Assembly (NCBI GenBank): GCA_013336035.1
Contig: JAAXUL010000155.1
Location: 1 to 11,808 of the forward strand
Length of the DNA: 11,808 nucleotides
DNA from: Chloroflexales bacterium
GTDB lineage: Bacteria; Chloroflexota; Chloroflexia; Chloroflexales; Chloroflexaceae
Reading direction: 5' to 3'
Each line of letters starts with the position of its first letter. Positions within the stretch are counted from its first letter, which is position 1. Positions 1-5,810 of the stretch are shown here, one piece after another. Below the pieces are notes generated by a model that saw only the letters and a program-made list of their open reading frames with translations, was not told the origin of the DNA and did not search any database. A program made the translations under genes and the position numbers.

Positions 1-101
1 TCCTCGTCGGCCAGGTCGTTGGGAAGCTCTGGATGACGGCCCTGACGATCGTACTCATCTTTGCCTGGCGGCGGCTCGCTGCTCGGCCCGCCCAGGGGTA
101 G
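1..101 (+). CDS. C-terminal end of a membrane protein (partial)
   Basis: A reading frame is open from the left edge (first full codon at base 3) and stops with TAG at 99-101. It encodes 32 residues: a glycine/valine-rich start, then a hydrophobic stretch around TALTIVLIFAW, then a basic tail with the RR pair expected on the cytoplasmic side of a last transmembrane helix. The stop lies 4 bases before the ATG of the DUF366 gene, so the two are very probably co-transcribed, and the DUF366 ribosome binding site lies inside this gene's end. Too little remains to name the family. A queuosine-precursor transporter of the VUT/YhhQ family is one possibility, but the visible residues do not prove it. 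Confidence 0.6.
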   Translation, partial: LVGQVVGKLWMTALTIVLIFAWRRLAARPAQG

Positions 102-105
102 GCCA

Positions 106-678
106 ATGCTCACACGCCTCATTTCTGATCGGGAGATTACCTACGACGGGCGCCAGCTGGCGCCACACTGGATCTACCGCCAGTTCGACCTGATGGGCGA
201 CGCGGCGGTGAGCTTCATCGGGCCGTGCAACGTCGACCTGAGCGAGATGGTCGACATCGAGGATGTGAAGGCCCAGGCGCCGATCTTCAGCCCCAGGATG
301 CTCCATGTGATCGCGGAGTTCTTCTCAAGCGAGCTGCACACGACGGTCTACCGCCAGCGCCTGCTGATCGTGACCGCGAAAGAGCTGCTGGAGCGCATGA
401 CCGACCGCCCCGTGACCCGTAAGGGCGATGACCTCTACCTCCCCCGCGCCGACGGCGCGCCCGGCAAGCTCTCGGTCTCCATCGCCACGGCCAGCGCCAC
501 CTCCACGCTCATCCACACCGGCTTCAACGTCGAGACTGAGGGCACTCCCGTGCCCACCGTCGGCCTCGCTGATCTCGGCGTAGACCCGGCCGCGTTCGGC
601 GCGGAGCTCCTGCGGCGCTACGCCGACGAGGTCGCGGACATCTGGCTCGCCCGCTGCAAGGTGCGCGCGGTGAGCTGA
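106..678 (+). CDS. DUF366 family protein
   Basis: This 190-residue protein resembles the DUF366 family (COG2029), which is found in archaea and some bacteria and has no established activity. Family-like segments are the start ending in ITYDGRQLAPHWIYRQF (about residues 9-25), the GPCNVDLSEMVDIEDV block (about 37-52) and SPRMLHVIAEFF (about 60-71). There is no signal peptide or membrane segment, so it is likely cytosolic. I chose ATG 106 rather than the upstream in-frame ATG at 61 because an AGGGG ribosome binding site at 94-98 sits 7 bases ahead and the family similarity begins directly after it; the extra residues from 61 lie in the upstream gene. It is probably in an operon with the upstream membrane protein and the downstream cupin (37 bp gap). 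The family is fairly sure, the function is unknown. Confidence 0.8.
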   Translation: MLTRLISDREITYDGRQLAPHWIYRQFDLMGDAAVSFIGPCNVDLSEMVDIEDVKAQAPIFSPRMLHVIAEFFSSELHTTVYRQRLLIVTAKELLERMTDRPVTRKGDDLYLPRADGAPGKLSVSIATASATSTLIHTGFNVETEGTPVPTVGLADLGVDPAAFGAELLRRYADEVADIWLARCKVRAVS

Positions 679-715
679 GCGGGCTGCCCTGCGCAAGCGG
701 CAGAGGAGGAAGGCG

Positions 716-1036
716 ATGGCTGAGCTGGAGCTACGGGTGACGCGGTGGAGCGGGCCGGCGCCTGACGAGGCGGCGCTGCTGCGCCAGTACGCGGCGGAGG
801 GCCTGCGCCCCTACCAGTGGGCCAACGGGCCGGGCGACCGCTATGCGCCCCACGCCCACGCCTATCACAAGGTGCTCTACGTGGTGCGCGGGTCGATCAC
901 CTTCGGGCTGCCCGCGTGCGGTGAGGCCCTGGAGCTCCACGCGGGCGACCGGCTCGACCTGCCGGCAGGCGTGATCCATGACGCGCTTGTCGGGCCCGAG
1001 GGCGTGGTCTGTCTGGAGGGGCACCTGGCGGGGTAA
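716..1036 (+). CDS. small single-domain cupin protein
   Basis: The 106-residue product is a single cupin beta-barrel. Motif 1 spans residues 40-59 (G, five residues, H46-A-H48, then G59) and motif 2 spans residues 77-88 (G77, five residues, P83-x-G85-xx-H88). Three metal-ligand histidines, H46, H48 and H88, are therefore present, but the glutamate normal in motif 1 is a lysine (K52), so metal binding may use three histidines or be altered. The ATG at 716 is preceded by a strong GAGGAGGA site at 703-710. The stop at 1034-1036 nearly abuts the racemase-family gene, so the two are probably co-transcribed and perhaps translationally coupled. The substrate cannot be deduced; such cupins include sugar or small-molecule isomerases and binding proteins. 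Confidence 0.82.
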   Translation: MAELELRVTRWSGPAPDEAALLRQYAAEGLRPYQWANGPGDRYAPHAHAYHKVLYVVRGSITFGLPACGEALELHAGDRLDLPAGVIHDALVGPEGVVCLEGHLAG

Positions 1037-1054
1037 GTGGAGGAACGCAGGGTG

Positions 1055-1780
1055 ATGATGCGCACCATCGGCCTGATCGGGGGTATGAGCTGGGAGTCAT
1101 CGGCGGAGTACTACCGGCTGATCAACGAGGCGGTGAAGGCGCGCCTGGGCGGGCTGCACTCCGCGCGCAGCGTGATGCTCACGGTGGACTTCGCCGAGAT
1201 CGAGGCAATGCAGGCGGCGGGTCGCTGGGACGAGGCGGGCATCGTCCTGGCTGAGGCCGCGCGGAGCCTAGAGCGGGCCGGGGCCGACTGCCTGGTCCTT
1301 TGCACCAATACCATGCACAAGGTGGCCGACGCCATCACGGCGGCAGTGGGCATCCCCCTCATCCACATCGCCGACGCGACGGCCGCAGCCATCCGCGGGC
1401 GCGGGCTGCGGCGGGTCGGCCTGCTGGGCACGCGCTTCACGATGGAGGAGGCCTTCTACCGCGGGCGCCTCGCCGAGCAGCACGGCCTGGAGGTGCTGGT
1501 CCCCGAGGCTGCGGACCGGGCCGTGGTCAATCGGGTGATCTACGAGGAGCTGTGCCTGGGTGTCACTCGCGCCGAGTCGCGGGCGCAGTACCGGGAGGTC
1601 ATCGGCCGGCTGGTGGCGCAGGGCGCCGAGGGTGTCATTCTCGGCTGCACAGAGATCACCCTGCTGGTGTCGCAGGCCGACAGCGCTGTGCCCCTCTTCG
1701 ACACCACCCGCCTCCACGCCCTGGCCGCGGTCGAGTTCGCCCTCGCCGAGGTAGCGACGCCTCGTAATGATCCGCGCTGA
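1055..1780 (+). CDS. aspartate/glutamate racemase family protein
   Basis: The protein (241 residues from ATG 1055) is a typical member of the Asp/Glu racemase family, PLP-independent enzymes that invert amino acids using two cysteines. The start IGLIGGMSWESSAEYY is a family hallmark. The two catalytic-type cysteines are both present, in LCTNTMHK (C83) and LGCTEI (C198), so the enzyme is probably active; the exact substrate (aspartate, glutamate or a related acid) is not determined. Length is normal. Start choice is uncertain among GTG 1037, GTG 1052, ATG 1055 and ATG 1058, all in frame. The GGAGGAA at 1039-1045 fits a start at 1052-1058 and overlaps GTG 1037, so 1055 is preferred. It follows the cupin gene in the same operon, and a D-amino-acid enzyme lies downstream, which suggests a D-amino-acid theme. 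Confidence 0.88.
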   Translation: MMRTIGLIGGMSWESSAEYYRLINEAVKARLGGLHSARSVMLTVDFAEIEAMQAAGRWDEAGIVLAEAARSLERAGADCLVLCTNTMHKVADAITAAVGIPLIHIADATAAAIRGRGLRRVGLLGTRFTMEEAFYRGRLAEQHGLEVLVPEAADRAVVNRVIYEELCLGVTRAESRAQYREVIGRLVAQGAEGVILGCTEITLLVSQADSAVPLFDTTRLHALAAVEFALAEVATPRNDPR

Positions 1781-1986
1781 TCTGAGGTCCTGCTGGCGCC
1801 AGCCACCACAGGGAGGCAGCGTCAGCCTGCTCGTTCGCCGGGCGGTGCCAGTGCCACGCCACCCGCTGCCCATCCAGCCAGCGTAGCCCCTGGCGCGAAA
1901 AGCTCGACTGGAGCGTCAGCGCGCGCAGCGCAACGCACGTCGCTCCGCTGGAAGTCTGCCGCGACCGACTGAGAGAGGGCAAGCCT
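1781..1986. other. intergenic region, 206 bp, no gene seen
   Basis: This gap separates the racemase-family gene from the aldolase gene. It holds a perfect 12-bp palindrome GCTGGCGCCAGC at 1792-1803, soon after the racemase stop codon, and a possible weak stem between GGAGCG (1910-1915) and CGCTCC (1941-1946). Neither has a T-run, so neither is a convincing terminator. I found no clear -10/-35 pair, although a promoter for the aldolase gene would be expected here. An open minus-strand frame crosses it but has no family resemblance. Confidence 0.5.
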
Positions 1987-3075
1987 ATGCACCTCAGCGA
2001 GCTGGATACGCCCGCGCTGGTCGTCGACCTGGACCTGATGGAGACCAACATCGCCGCCCTGATGGGCCGCCTGCGGCCCACGGGCGTGCGGGTGCGCCCC
2101 CACCTCAAGACCGCCAAGTGCCCCGAGGTCGCCCGCATCCTCGCCGCTGCGGGTGCGAGCGGCTTCTGCGTAGCGAAGCTGGGCGAGGCTGAGGTGATGG
2201 CTGCGGCGGGCATCGACGACCTGCTTATCACCGGCGAGCTCGCCGGCGCGCCGAAGCTCCGCCGACTCGCGGCGCTGCACGCGCGGCACCCCCGCGTGCG
2301 CTGCGTGGTCGACAGCGTTGCGGGTGCGCGCATGTTGGACGACGCCGTTGCCGCTACGGGGGTGCCACTAGAGGTGCTGATCGAGCTGGATGTGGGACAG
2401 GGCCGCTGCGGGGTCACCCCGGGCGAGCCGGCCCGCGCCCTCGCCGCGGAGGTCGCCCGCCTGCCGCACGTGCGCCTCGTTGGCGTGCAGGGCTACGAGG
2501 GCCACCTCCAGCACATCGCTGACCCGGAGGAGCAGGCCCGCCGCGTAGCCGAGGCGATGGGCCGCCTCACCGCCACTGCTGCGCTGCTCCGCGCCGACGG
2601 GCACGCCATCGAGAGCGTGACTACCGGCGGCACCGGCACCTGTGAGCGCTGCGCGACCCACCCGGGTGTGACCGAGGTGCAGCCGGGCTCATTCGTCTTC
2701 CTCGACCGGGCCTACCGCGACGCGCTCGGCGCTCGGGGCGGCTACACGAACGCCCTGACCGTGCTCGCCACGGTCATCAGCCGGCCAGCGGCGGGGCGTG
2801 CTGTGGTGGACGCCGGGCTGAAGGCCCTCGCCACCGACATGGGCAACCCCGAGCCTGTGGGGCTGCCTGGGGTGCGCTACCGGCCTGGCGGCGACGAGCA
2901 CGGCATTCTGGAGTGGGACGGCCCGGCGCAAGACGGGCTTGCCGTGGGCGACCAGGTCGCGCTGATCCCCGGCCACATCGACACCACGGTCAACCTCTAC
3001 GACGCCTACCACGCCCACCGGGGCGGCGGAGTGGTGGCCACCTGGCCAATCGTGGCGCGCGGCAAGAGCCAGTAG
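1987..3075 (+). CDS. D-threonine aldolase / DSD1-type PLP enzyme
   Basis: This 362-residue protein belongs to the fold-type III PLP enzymes (alanine-racemase N-terminal barrel, DSD1 C-terminal domain) that include D-threonine aldolase and D-serine dehydratase. The PLP lysine is in RPHLKTAKC (K41). TGGTGTCE (about residues 216-223) is a glycine-rich segment of the kind that contacts the cofactor phosphate. The metal site near the C-terminus reads GHIDTTVNLYD, with H330 and D332. His-x-Asp is the pair known from D-threonine aldolases, whereas eukaryotic D-serine dehydratases use His-x-Cys, so an aldolase or other D-hydroxy-amino-acid lyase is favoured. It is probably cytosolic and active. The ATG has an AGAGAGGG site about 8 bases upstream. 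Its nearness to the racemase-family gene suggests D-amino-acid catabolism, but the 206-bp gap means it may have its own promoter. Confidence 0.87.
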   Translation: MHLSELDTPALVVDLDLMETNIAALMGRLRPTGVRVRPHLKTAKCPEVARILAAAGASGFCVAKLGEAEVMAAAGIDDLLITGELAGAPKLRRLAALHARHPRVRCVVDSVAGARMLDDAVAATGVPLEVLIELDVGQGRCGVTPGEPARALAAEVARLPHVRLVGVQGYEGHLQHIADPEEQARRVAEAMGRLTATAALLRADGHAIESVTTGGTGTCERCATHPGVTEVQPGSFVFLDRAYRDALGARGGYTNALTVLATVISRPAAGRAVVDAGLKALATDMGNPEPVGLPGVRYRPGGDEHGILEWDGPAQDGLAVGDQVALIPGHIDTTVNLYDAYHAHRGGGVVATWPIVARGKSQ

Positions 3076-3108
3076 GGCCCCGCACCGGCACTTCCTGAAG
3101 GCGCGACC

Positions 3109-3555
3109 TTGGGCCGCAATACGCTCGGCTGGAACCGGGCCCGCTGCAGCACCGACGCGCCCTTCTTCGACGTCATCGCCAACCCATTCCAGCAGGGGCG
3201 CGCCGCGATCTTCGACAAGTGGCTACTTGAGGAGCCCACGCCGCCCCTGGTTCGCCAGGCCCTCCACCCCGTCGCCGTCTGCTCGGACATCAACCCCCAT
3301 CTGGCGCCGATCCTCGCCGCCGCCAGGCTGGATCTGGTCGCCCGCCGGCCCGCGGCGGAGTGCCGTGCGCGCGGAGCCGGCAGCGTCGTTACCGTGTTCC
3401 CAGAAGAGGATCTTGCTGATGAGCCTGTCGATCACCCCCGAACTGCTGGCCGCCCGGTGCAGCGAGACGATCACCGACGGCCCACTCACGCTCGGCCCGA
3501 TCTCCCTGGACGAGGCGCTCGAAGGGCTGGAGCTCCTGATCGCCCAGGAAGGTGA
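3109..3555 (+). pseudogene. unrecognised reading frame, probably decayed or truncated
   Basis: From a TTG at 3109 (GAAGG about 8 bases before it) this frame has the GC-rich third positions of a real gene and a protein-like product (for example FFDVIANPFQQGRAAIFDKW) as far as about base 3415. After that the coding signal jumps to another frame: from 3419 the +2 frame (ATG 3419) carries the GC3 signal, while this frame continues to TGA 3555 as arginine/proline-rich shadow sequence. Two real genes overlapping by 137 bp would be unusual. The likeliest reading is a gene that lost its proper 3' end or was frame-shifted and now runs into its neighbour. I do not recognise the family. A genuine short gene, or one gene split by a sequencing frameshift, remains possible. 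Confidence 0.4.
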
Positions 3556-3673
3556 TCGGGTCGCCGACGACTACCCGATGGATGACACTAGCCACGGCGC
3601 CAGCGAGGCCCGACAAGGCCTCCGCGCCCTCTACCTCGCCCACGCGCTGCTGTCCGCGCTCGCTGGGAGGTAA
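3419..3673 (+). CDS. hypothetical protein, 84 aa
   Basis: ATG 3419 is preceded by an AGAAGAGGA ribosome binding site at about 3402-3410, and the frame has strong GC bias at third positions to its TAA at 3671-3673. The product starts MSLSITPELLAARCSETI, has an acidic middle (GDRVADDYPMDDTS) and ends in an alanine/leucine-rich helix (ALYLAHALLSAL). It looks soluble and mostly helical, with no signal peptide and no catalytic motif I can name. The longer in-frame extension back to 3227 is rejected because it is arginine/proline/serine-rich and shadows the preceding frame. I do not recognise the family. It may be co-transcribed with the preceding decayed frame. Confidence 0.6.
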   Translation: MSLSITPELLAARCSETITDGPLTLGPISLDEALEGLELLIAQEGDRVADDYPMDDTSHGASEARQGLRALYLAHALLSALAGR

Positions 3674-3676
3674 CGT

Positions 3677-3690
3677 GTCCGCCAGCGGAC
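3677..3690. other. small hairpin after the 84-aa gene
   Basis: Three bases after the TAA stop, GTCCG and CGGAC form a 5-bp stem around a CCAG loop. There is no T-run, so termination is not demonstrated. The rest of the 107-bp gap up to 3780 holds no gene that I can support. Confidence 0.25.
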
Positions 3691-3765
3691 CGCCCCTGGG
3701 AGACGACCACCGCGTAGCCGTTGCGGGGTGGGCCACCCAGGGATCTGGGGCTGATCTGCGCTTCG

Positions 3766-3794
3766 GGTGCCCGCGGGGCGTCACCGCGGGCGCC
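3766..3794 (-). terminator. GC-rich hairpin over the DUF2809 stop codon
   Basis: GCCCGCGG (3769-3776) and CCGCGGGC (3784-3791) form a perfect 8-bp stem around a 7-base loop. The stem can extend by a T-G wobble and two G-C pairs to 3766/3794. The loop contains the minus-strand stop codon (3781-3783). No T-run follows on the minus strand, so it is at best a factor-assisted terminator or an RNA 3'-end stabiliser. Part of the symmetry could be chance in such GC-rich DNA. Confidence 0.3.
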
Positions 3795-4188
3795 GCAGCG
3801 CCAGGTCGAGGGCCGTCCCGAGCAGCACGCCCACTGCGTAGCAAGCCAGGTCACTCCAGAGGAAGCCGGCGCCGAGCACGAGCCGCCCGGGGAGGGTGGC
3901 GCGGATCGCGTCGAGCCAGGGCGCGTGGGCCAGCTGGCTCAGCTCCACCGCGATACAGAGGCCGAGCGCGAGCAGGCCGACGCGCCAGCGCGGCGCCCGC
4001 GGCCAGAGCAGCGCGACCAGCAGGTAGACCAGCGTCGCGTAGAGCGTGTCGCCGCCGTAGGTGGCGATCAGCGCCGGGAGCGGGATGTCGGCGCGGGTGA
4101 GCAAGCCCAGCGGGATGACGACCAGAATCGCGGCGCCGATCCGCAGGCGGGCCCGTCGCGTCAGCTCAGGCGTGCCCGGCATCGCCAC
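3781..4188 (-). CDS. DUF2809 family small membrane protein
   Basis: This 135-residue hydrophobic protein has about four predicted membrane segments: roughly residues 18-31 (GAAILVVIPLGLLT), 46-62 (GDTLYATLVYLLVALLW), 68-84 (RVGLLALGLCIAVELSQ) and 107-128 (AGFLWSDLACYAVGVLLG). The order and motifs, including AVELSQL after the third helix and DLACYAVGVLLG near the end, match the DUF2809 family of inner-membrane proteins with no known function. It may start at GTG 4188 or ATG 4182. Both lie inside the 3' end of the upstream deoxyribosyltransferase gene, giving an overlap of up to 23 bp, so translation is probably coupled and both are on one transcript. No link between the two activities is known to me. 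Confidence 0.78.
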   Translation of the reverse strand: MAMPGTPELTRRARLRIGAAILVVIPLGLLTRADIPLPALIATYGGDTLYATLVYLLVALLWPRAPRWRVGLLALGLCIAVELSQLAHAPWLDAIRATLPGRLVLGAGFLWSDLACYAVGVLLGTALDLALRRPR

Positions 4189-4864
4189 AAGCTACCAGGG
4201 CCTGGAGCCGGCCAACCACCTCGCGCGTGATCGTCAGGTCGCGCACGCGGCTGTTGTCCCGCGTGGCGTAGTCCGCGTCCTCGGCCTCCTCCAACAGCTC
4301 GTCGAGGGTCCAGCCGACAGTCTCCAGCGTGGCAGGCGGCGACCCGCCCTGTGCGATGAACTCCTCGCTGCGCCGCTGCATGATGGCCTCGATCTCGGCG
4401 AGCAGGCCCGGCTCAGGTTGCGCTGGGCGAGGTGCAATAGGCCCCACTGCCTCGTCAGCCACGTACCAGGCTTCTAGGAGCGTCATCAGTCCAGGGATAT
4501 CCCTGGCGATCCGTCGGCCCTCGCCGCAGAGGCCCCAGAGCATGTTGTTCAGGTAGCGGAAGTCGTCGGTGAGGCCGAAGCAGGGCTTGCCCTGGGCGAA
4601 CATATAGCCGAGCTCGGCGCTGGTGCCGGAGTCCTGATCGGGGCCAGTCAGCAGAGCCACGCAGAGGTCGCAGCCATCCAGGGCGGCGAGGTCGTCGCGA
4701 AAGACCTTGGCCTGCGACTCGGGGCGCTGGAGATCGATCAGTCCGGCGTCGCGGTGGGGCAGGAAGGTGGCGTAGCCAACCTCCTCCAGCGCCTCGGCGA
4801 TGCGCTCCAGGTACCAGCGCTCGTGGGTGTTGAACAGCGGGCCGGCGATGTAGACTCTGGGCAT
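4166..4864 (-). CDS. nucleoside 2-deoxyribosyltransferase family protein
   Basis: This 232-residue protein opens with MPRVYIAGPLFN and carries PDQDSGTSAELGYMFAQGKP (residues 75-94), the signature of the nucleoside 2-deoxyribosyltransferase family (PF05014). E84 sits where the catalytic nucleophile is expected, and D78 starts the DSGT motif. Known members cleave or exchange the N-glycosidic bond of deoxynucleosides or nucleotides; which base is used here cannot be read. The fold is usually complete by about 150 residues. The remaining 80 or so form an extra C-terminal part with an acidic helix (ETVGWTLDELLEEAEDADYA). ATG 4864 is chosen over the upstream ATG 4933 because GGGAGAAG lies just before it and the family match begins there. 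It is transcribed from the bidirectional promoter at 4895-4920, followed by the DUF2809 gene. Hydrolase rather than transferase activity is possible. Confidence 0.85.
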   Translation of the reverse strand: MPRVYIAGPLFNTHERWYLERIAEALEEVGYATFLPHRDAGLIDLQRPESQAKVFRDDLAALDGCDLCVALLTGPDQDSGTSAELGYMFAQGKPCFGLTDDFRYLNNMLWGLCGEGRRIARDIPGLMTLLEAWYVADEAVGPIAPRPAQPEPGLLAEIEAIMQRRSEEFIAQGGSPPATLETVGWTLDELLEEAEDADYATRDNSRVRDLTITREVVGRLQALVACGDAGHA

Positions 4865-4894
4865 GGACTTCTCCCATTGGCGGCGCTTGCGGCG

Positions 4895-4920
4895 AGTATA
4901 GCACGCGCGTGTGCTATAGT
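4895..4920. promoter_or_regulatory. symmetric bidirectional promoter / inverted repeat
   Basis: TATAGCAC (4897-4904) and GTGCTATA (4911-4918) are perfect inverted arms around a 6-base spacer. Each arm contains an extended -10 element. On the plus strand this is TGC-TATAGT with the hexamer at 4915-4920, giving a transcript that starts near 4927 and a leader of about 25 bases before ATG 4952. On the minus strand it is TGC-TATACT with the hexamer at 4895-4900, serving the deoxyribosyltransferase gene that starts at 4864. No good -35 is seen for either direction at normal spacing, which fits extended -10 promoters. The same arms could also be an operator for a dimeric regulator that controls both directions at once. 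The positions are seen directly; activity is inferred. Confidence 0.68.
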
Positions 4921-4951
4921 GACGGCTGAGCAAGCTCGCCCACAGGAACCT

Positions 4952-5701
4952 ATGCGCCTCCTGATCCTCAAATGCTCCGCCCGCAAGCGCACCGGCGAGA
5001 CGCCCCTCCCCGTGATCGAGCGCTACGACGGCCCGCTCTGGCAGGTGCTCCGCAGCTACCTGCGTGAGCAGCCGATGTTCGCCGCCGACCTCGTGGTCTA
5101 CGGCCTGTCCGCCGAGTACGGGCTCATCCCGGGCGACATGCCTATCCCCAACTATGAGCGCACGATGGCGCCCGAGCGGGCTGATGCGCTGCGCCCCCAG
5201 GTGCTCGCAGTCTTCCAGGAGCTCATGGGTGGGAGCTACGACAAGCTCTGTCTAGGTATCAGCGACCGCTACCTCCGCGCGATGGAGGGGTGGGAGACGT
5301 ATATCCCCAGTGGGCTGGAAGTTACTGCCACCGACGGCGCGATGGGCGCGAAGCTCGGCCAGCTGAAGGCGTGGCTGGAGGGCCGCGCCTGGGTGCCCCC
5401 GGCGGCATCCCGCCCCGCGCACATCGCCGCAGCCGCAAACCCGCGTGGCGAGGCGGTGCTCGCTGGCGTCCACCTGCGGCTGACACGGGATGAGGTGATC
5501 GCGAAGGCCAGGGCGGCGCTCGCCGCCGATGGCGCAGGGGCGGACCGCTATCGCGACTGGTACGTCGTCCTCGACGGTCGCCCCGTCGCCGCGAAGTGGG
5601 TGGCCAGCGTGATCAGTGGCCTGCCGACCACGAAGTTCGACGCGGCGAACGCCCGCCGCGTGCTGCTCGCCCTGGGCATTGATGTGCAGCGGGCCGTGTA
5701 G
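4952..5701 (+). CDS. DUF6884/YaaA-like protein with C-terminal McrA/McrB-type module
   Basis: The product is 249 residues. The N-terminal 145 resemble DUF6884/YaaA-type domains: LLILKCSARKR (3-13, with the CSxRK motif) and LSAEYGLIPGD (52-62) followed by NYERTM. After a linker (about 150-170), the last 75 residues read like the small module at the start of ScoMcrA- and MrcB-like restriction proteins: WYVVLDGRPVAAKWVASVISG (203-223), then KFDAANARRVLLALGIDV. That module is thought to bind nucleic acid, possibly modified DNA; this assignment is by eye and moderate. ATG 4952 has AGGA at 4944-4947. The in-frame upstream extension to 4754 crosses the divergent gene and is rejected. It is divergent from the deoxyribosyltransferase gene and 109 bp ahead of the AAA+ gene, so it may be the first gene of the defence-like operon. 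The biochemical role is unknown. Confidence 0.68.
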   Translation: MRLLILKCSARKRTGETPLPVIERYDGPLWQVLRSYLREQPMFAADLVVYGLSAEYGLIPGDMPIPNYERTMAPERADALRPQVLAVFQELMGGSYDKLCLGISDRYLRAMEGWETYIPSGLEVTATDGAMGAKLGQLKAWLEGRAWVPPAASRPAHIAAAANPRGEAVLAGVHLRLTRDEVIAKARAALAADGAGADRYRDWYVVLDGRPVAAKWVASVISGLPTTKFDAANARRVLLALGIDVQRAV

Positions 5702-5810
5702 TGGTAGCACCAAATGCGTCCCCGGCACATGCCCACGTTCATGCTGACAGCCTGCCTCGAAACGGGGCTGTGATGCGACGACCGCCGACCAGCCCAGGAG
5801 CGACACGCAG

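Noticed and set aside
149..164. Perfect 16-bp palindrome GGCGCCAGCTGGCGCC inside the DUF366 gene
   Set aside because: It encodes part of the conserved GRQLAP segment, lies well inside the gene, and consists of GC-rich words common in this DNA, so chance plus codon bias is enough to explain it.
1792..1803. 12-bp palindrome as intrinsic terminator of the racemase operon
   Set aside because: The palindrome leaves no room for a loop without opening the stem, and no T-run follows.
1268..1873. Minus-strand frame opposite the racemase-family gene, with related frames reaching across 1781-1986
   Set aside because: The plus strand carries both catalytic cysteine motifs. The antisense frames show no family resemblance, even in the intergenic part.
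4754..4951. In-frame upstream extension of the DUF6884 gene
   Set aside because: It would cross the divergent promoter and the 5' end of the deoxyribosyltransferase gene; ATG 4952 has a ribosome binding site and the domain starts there.
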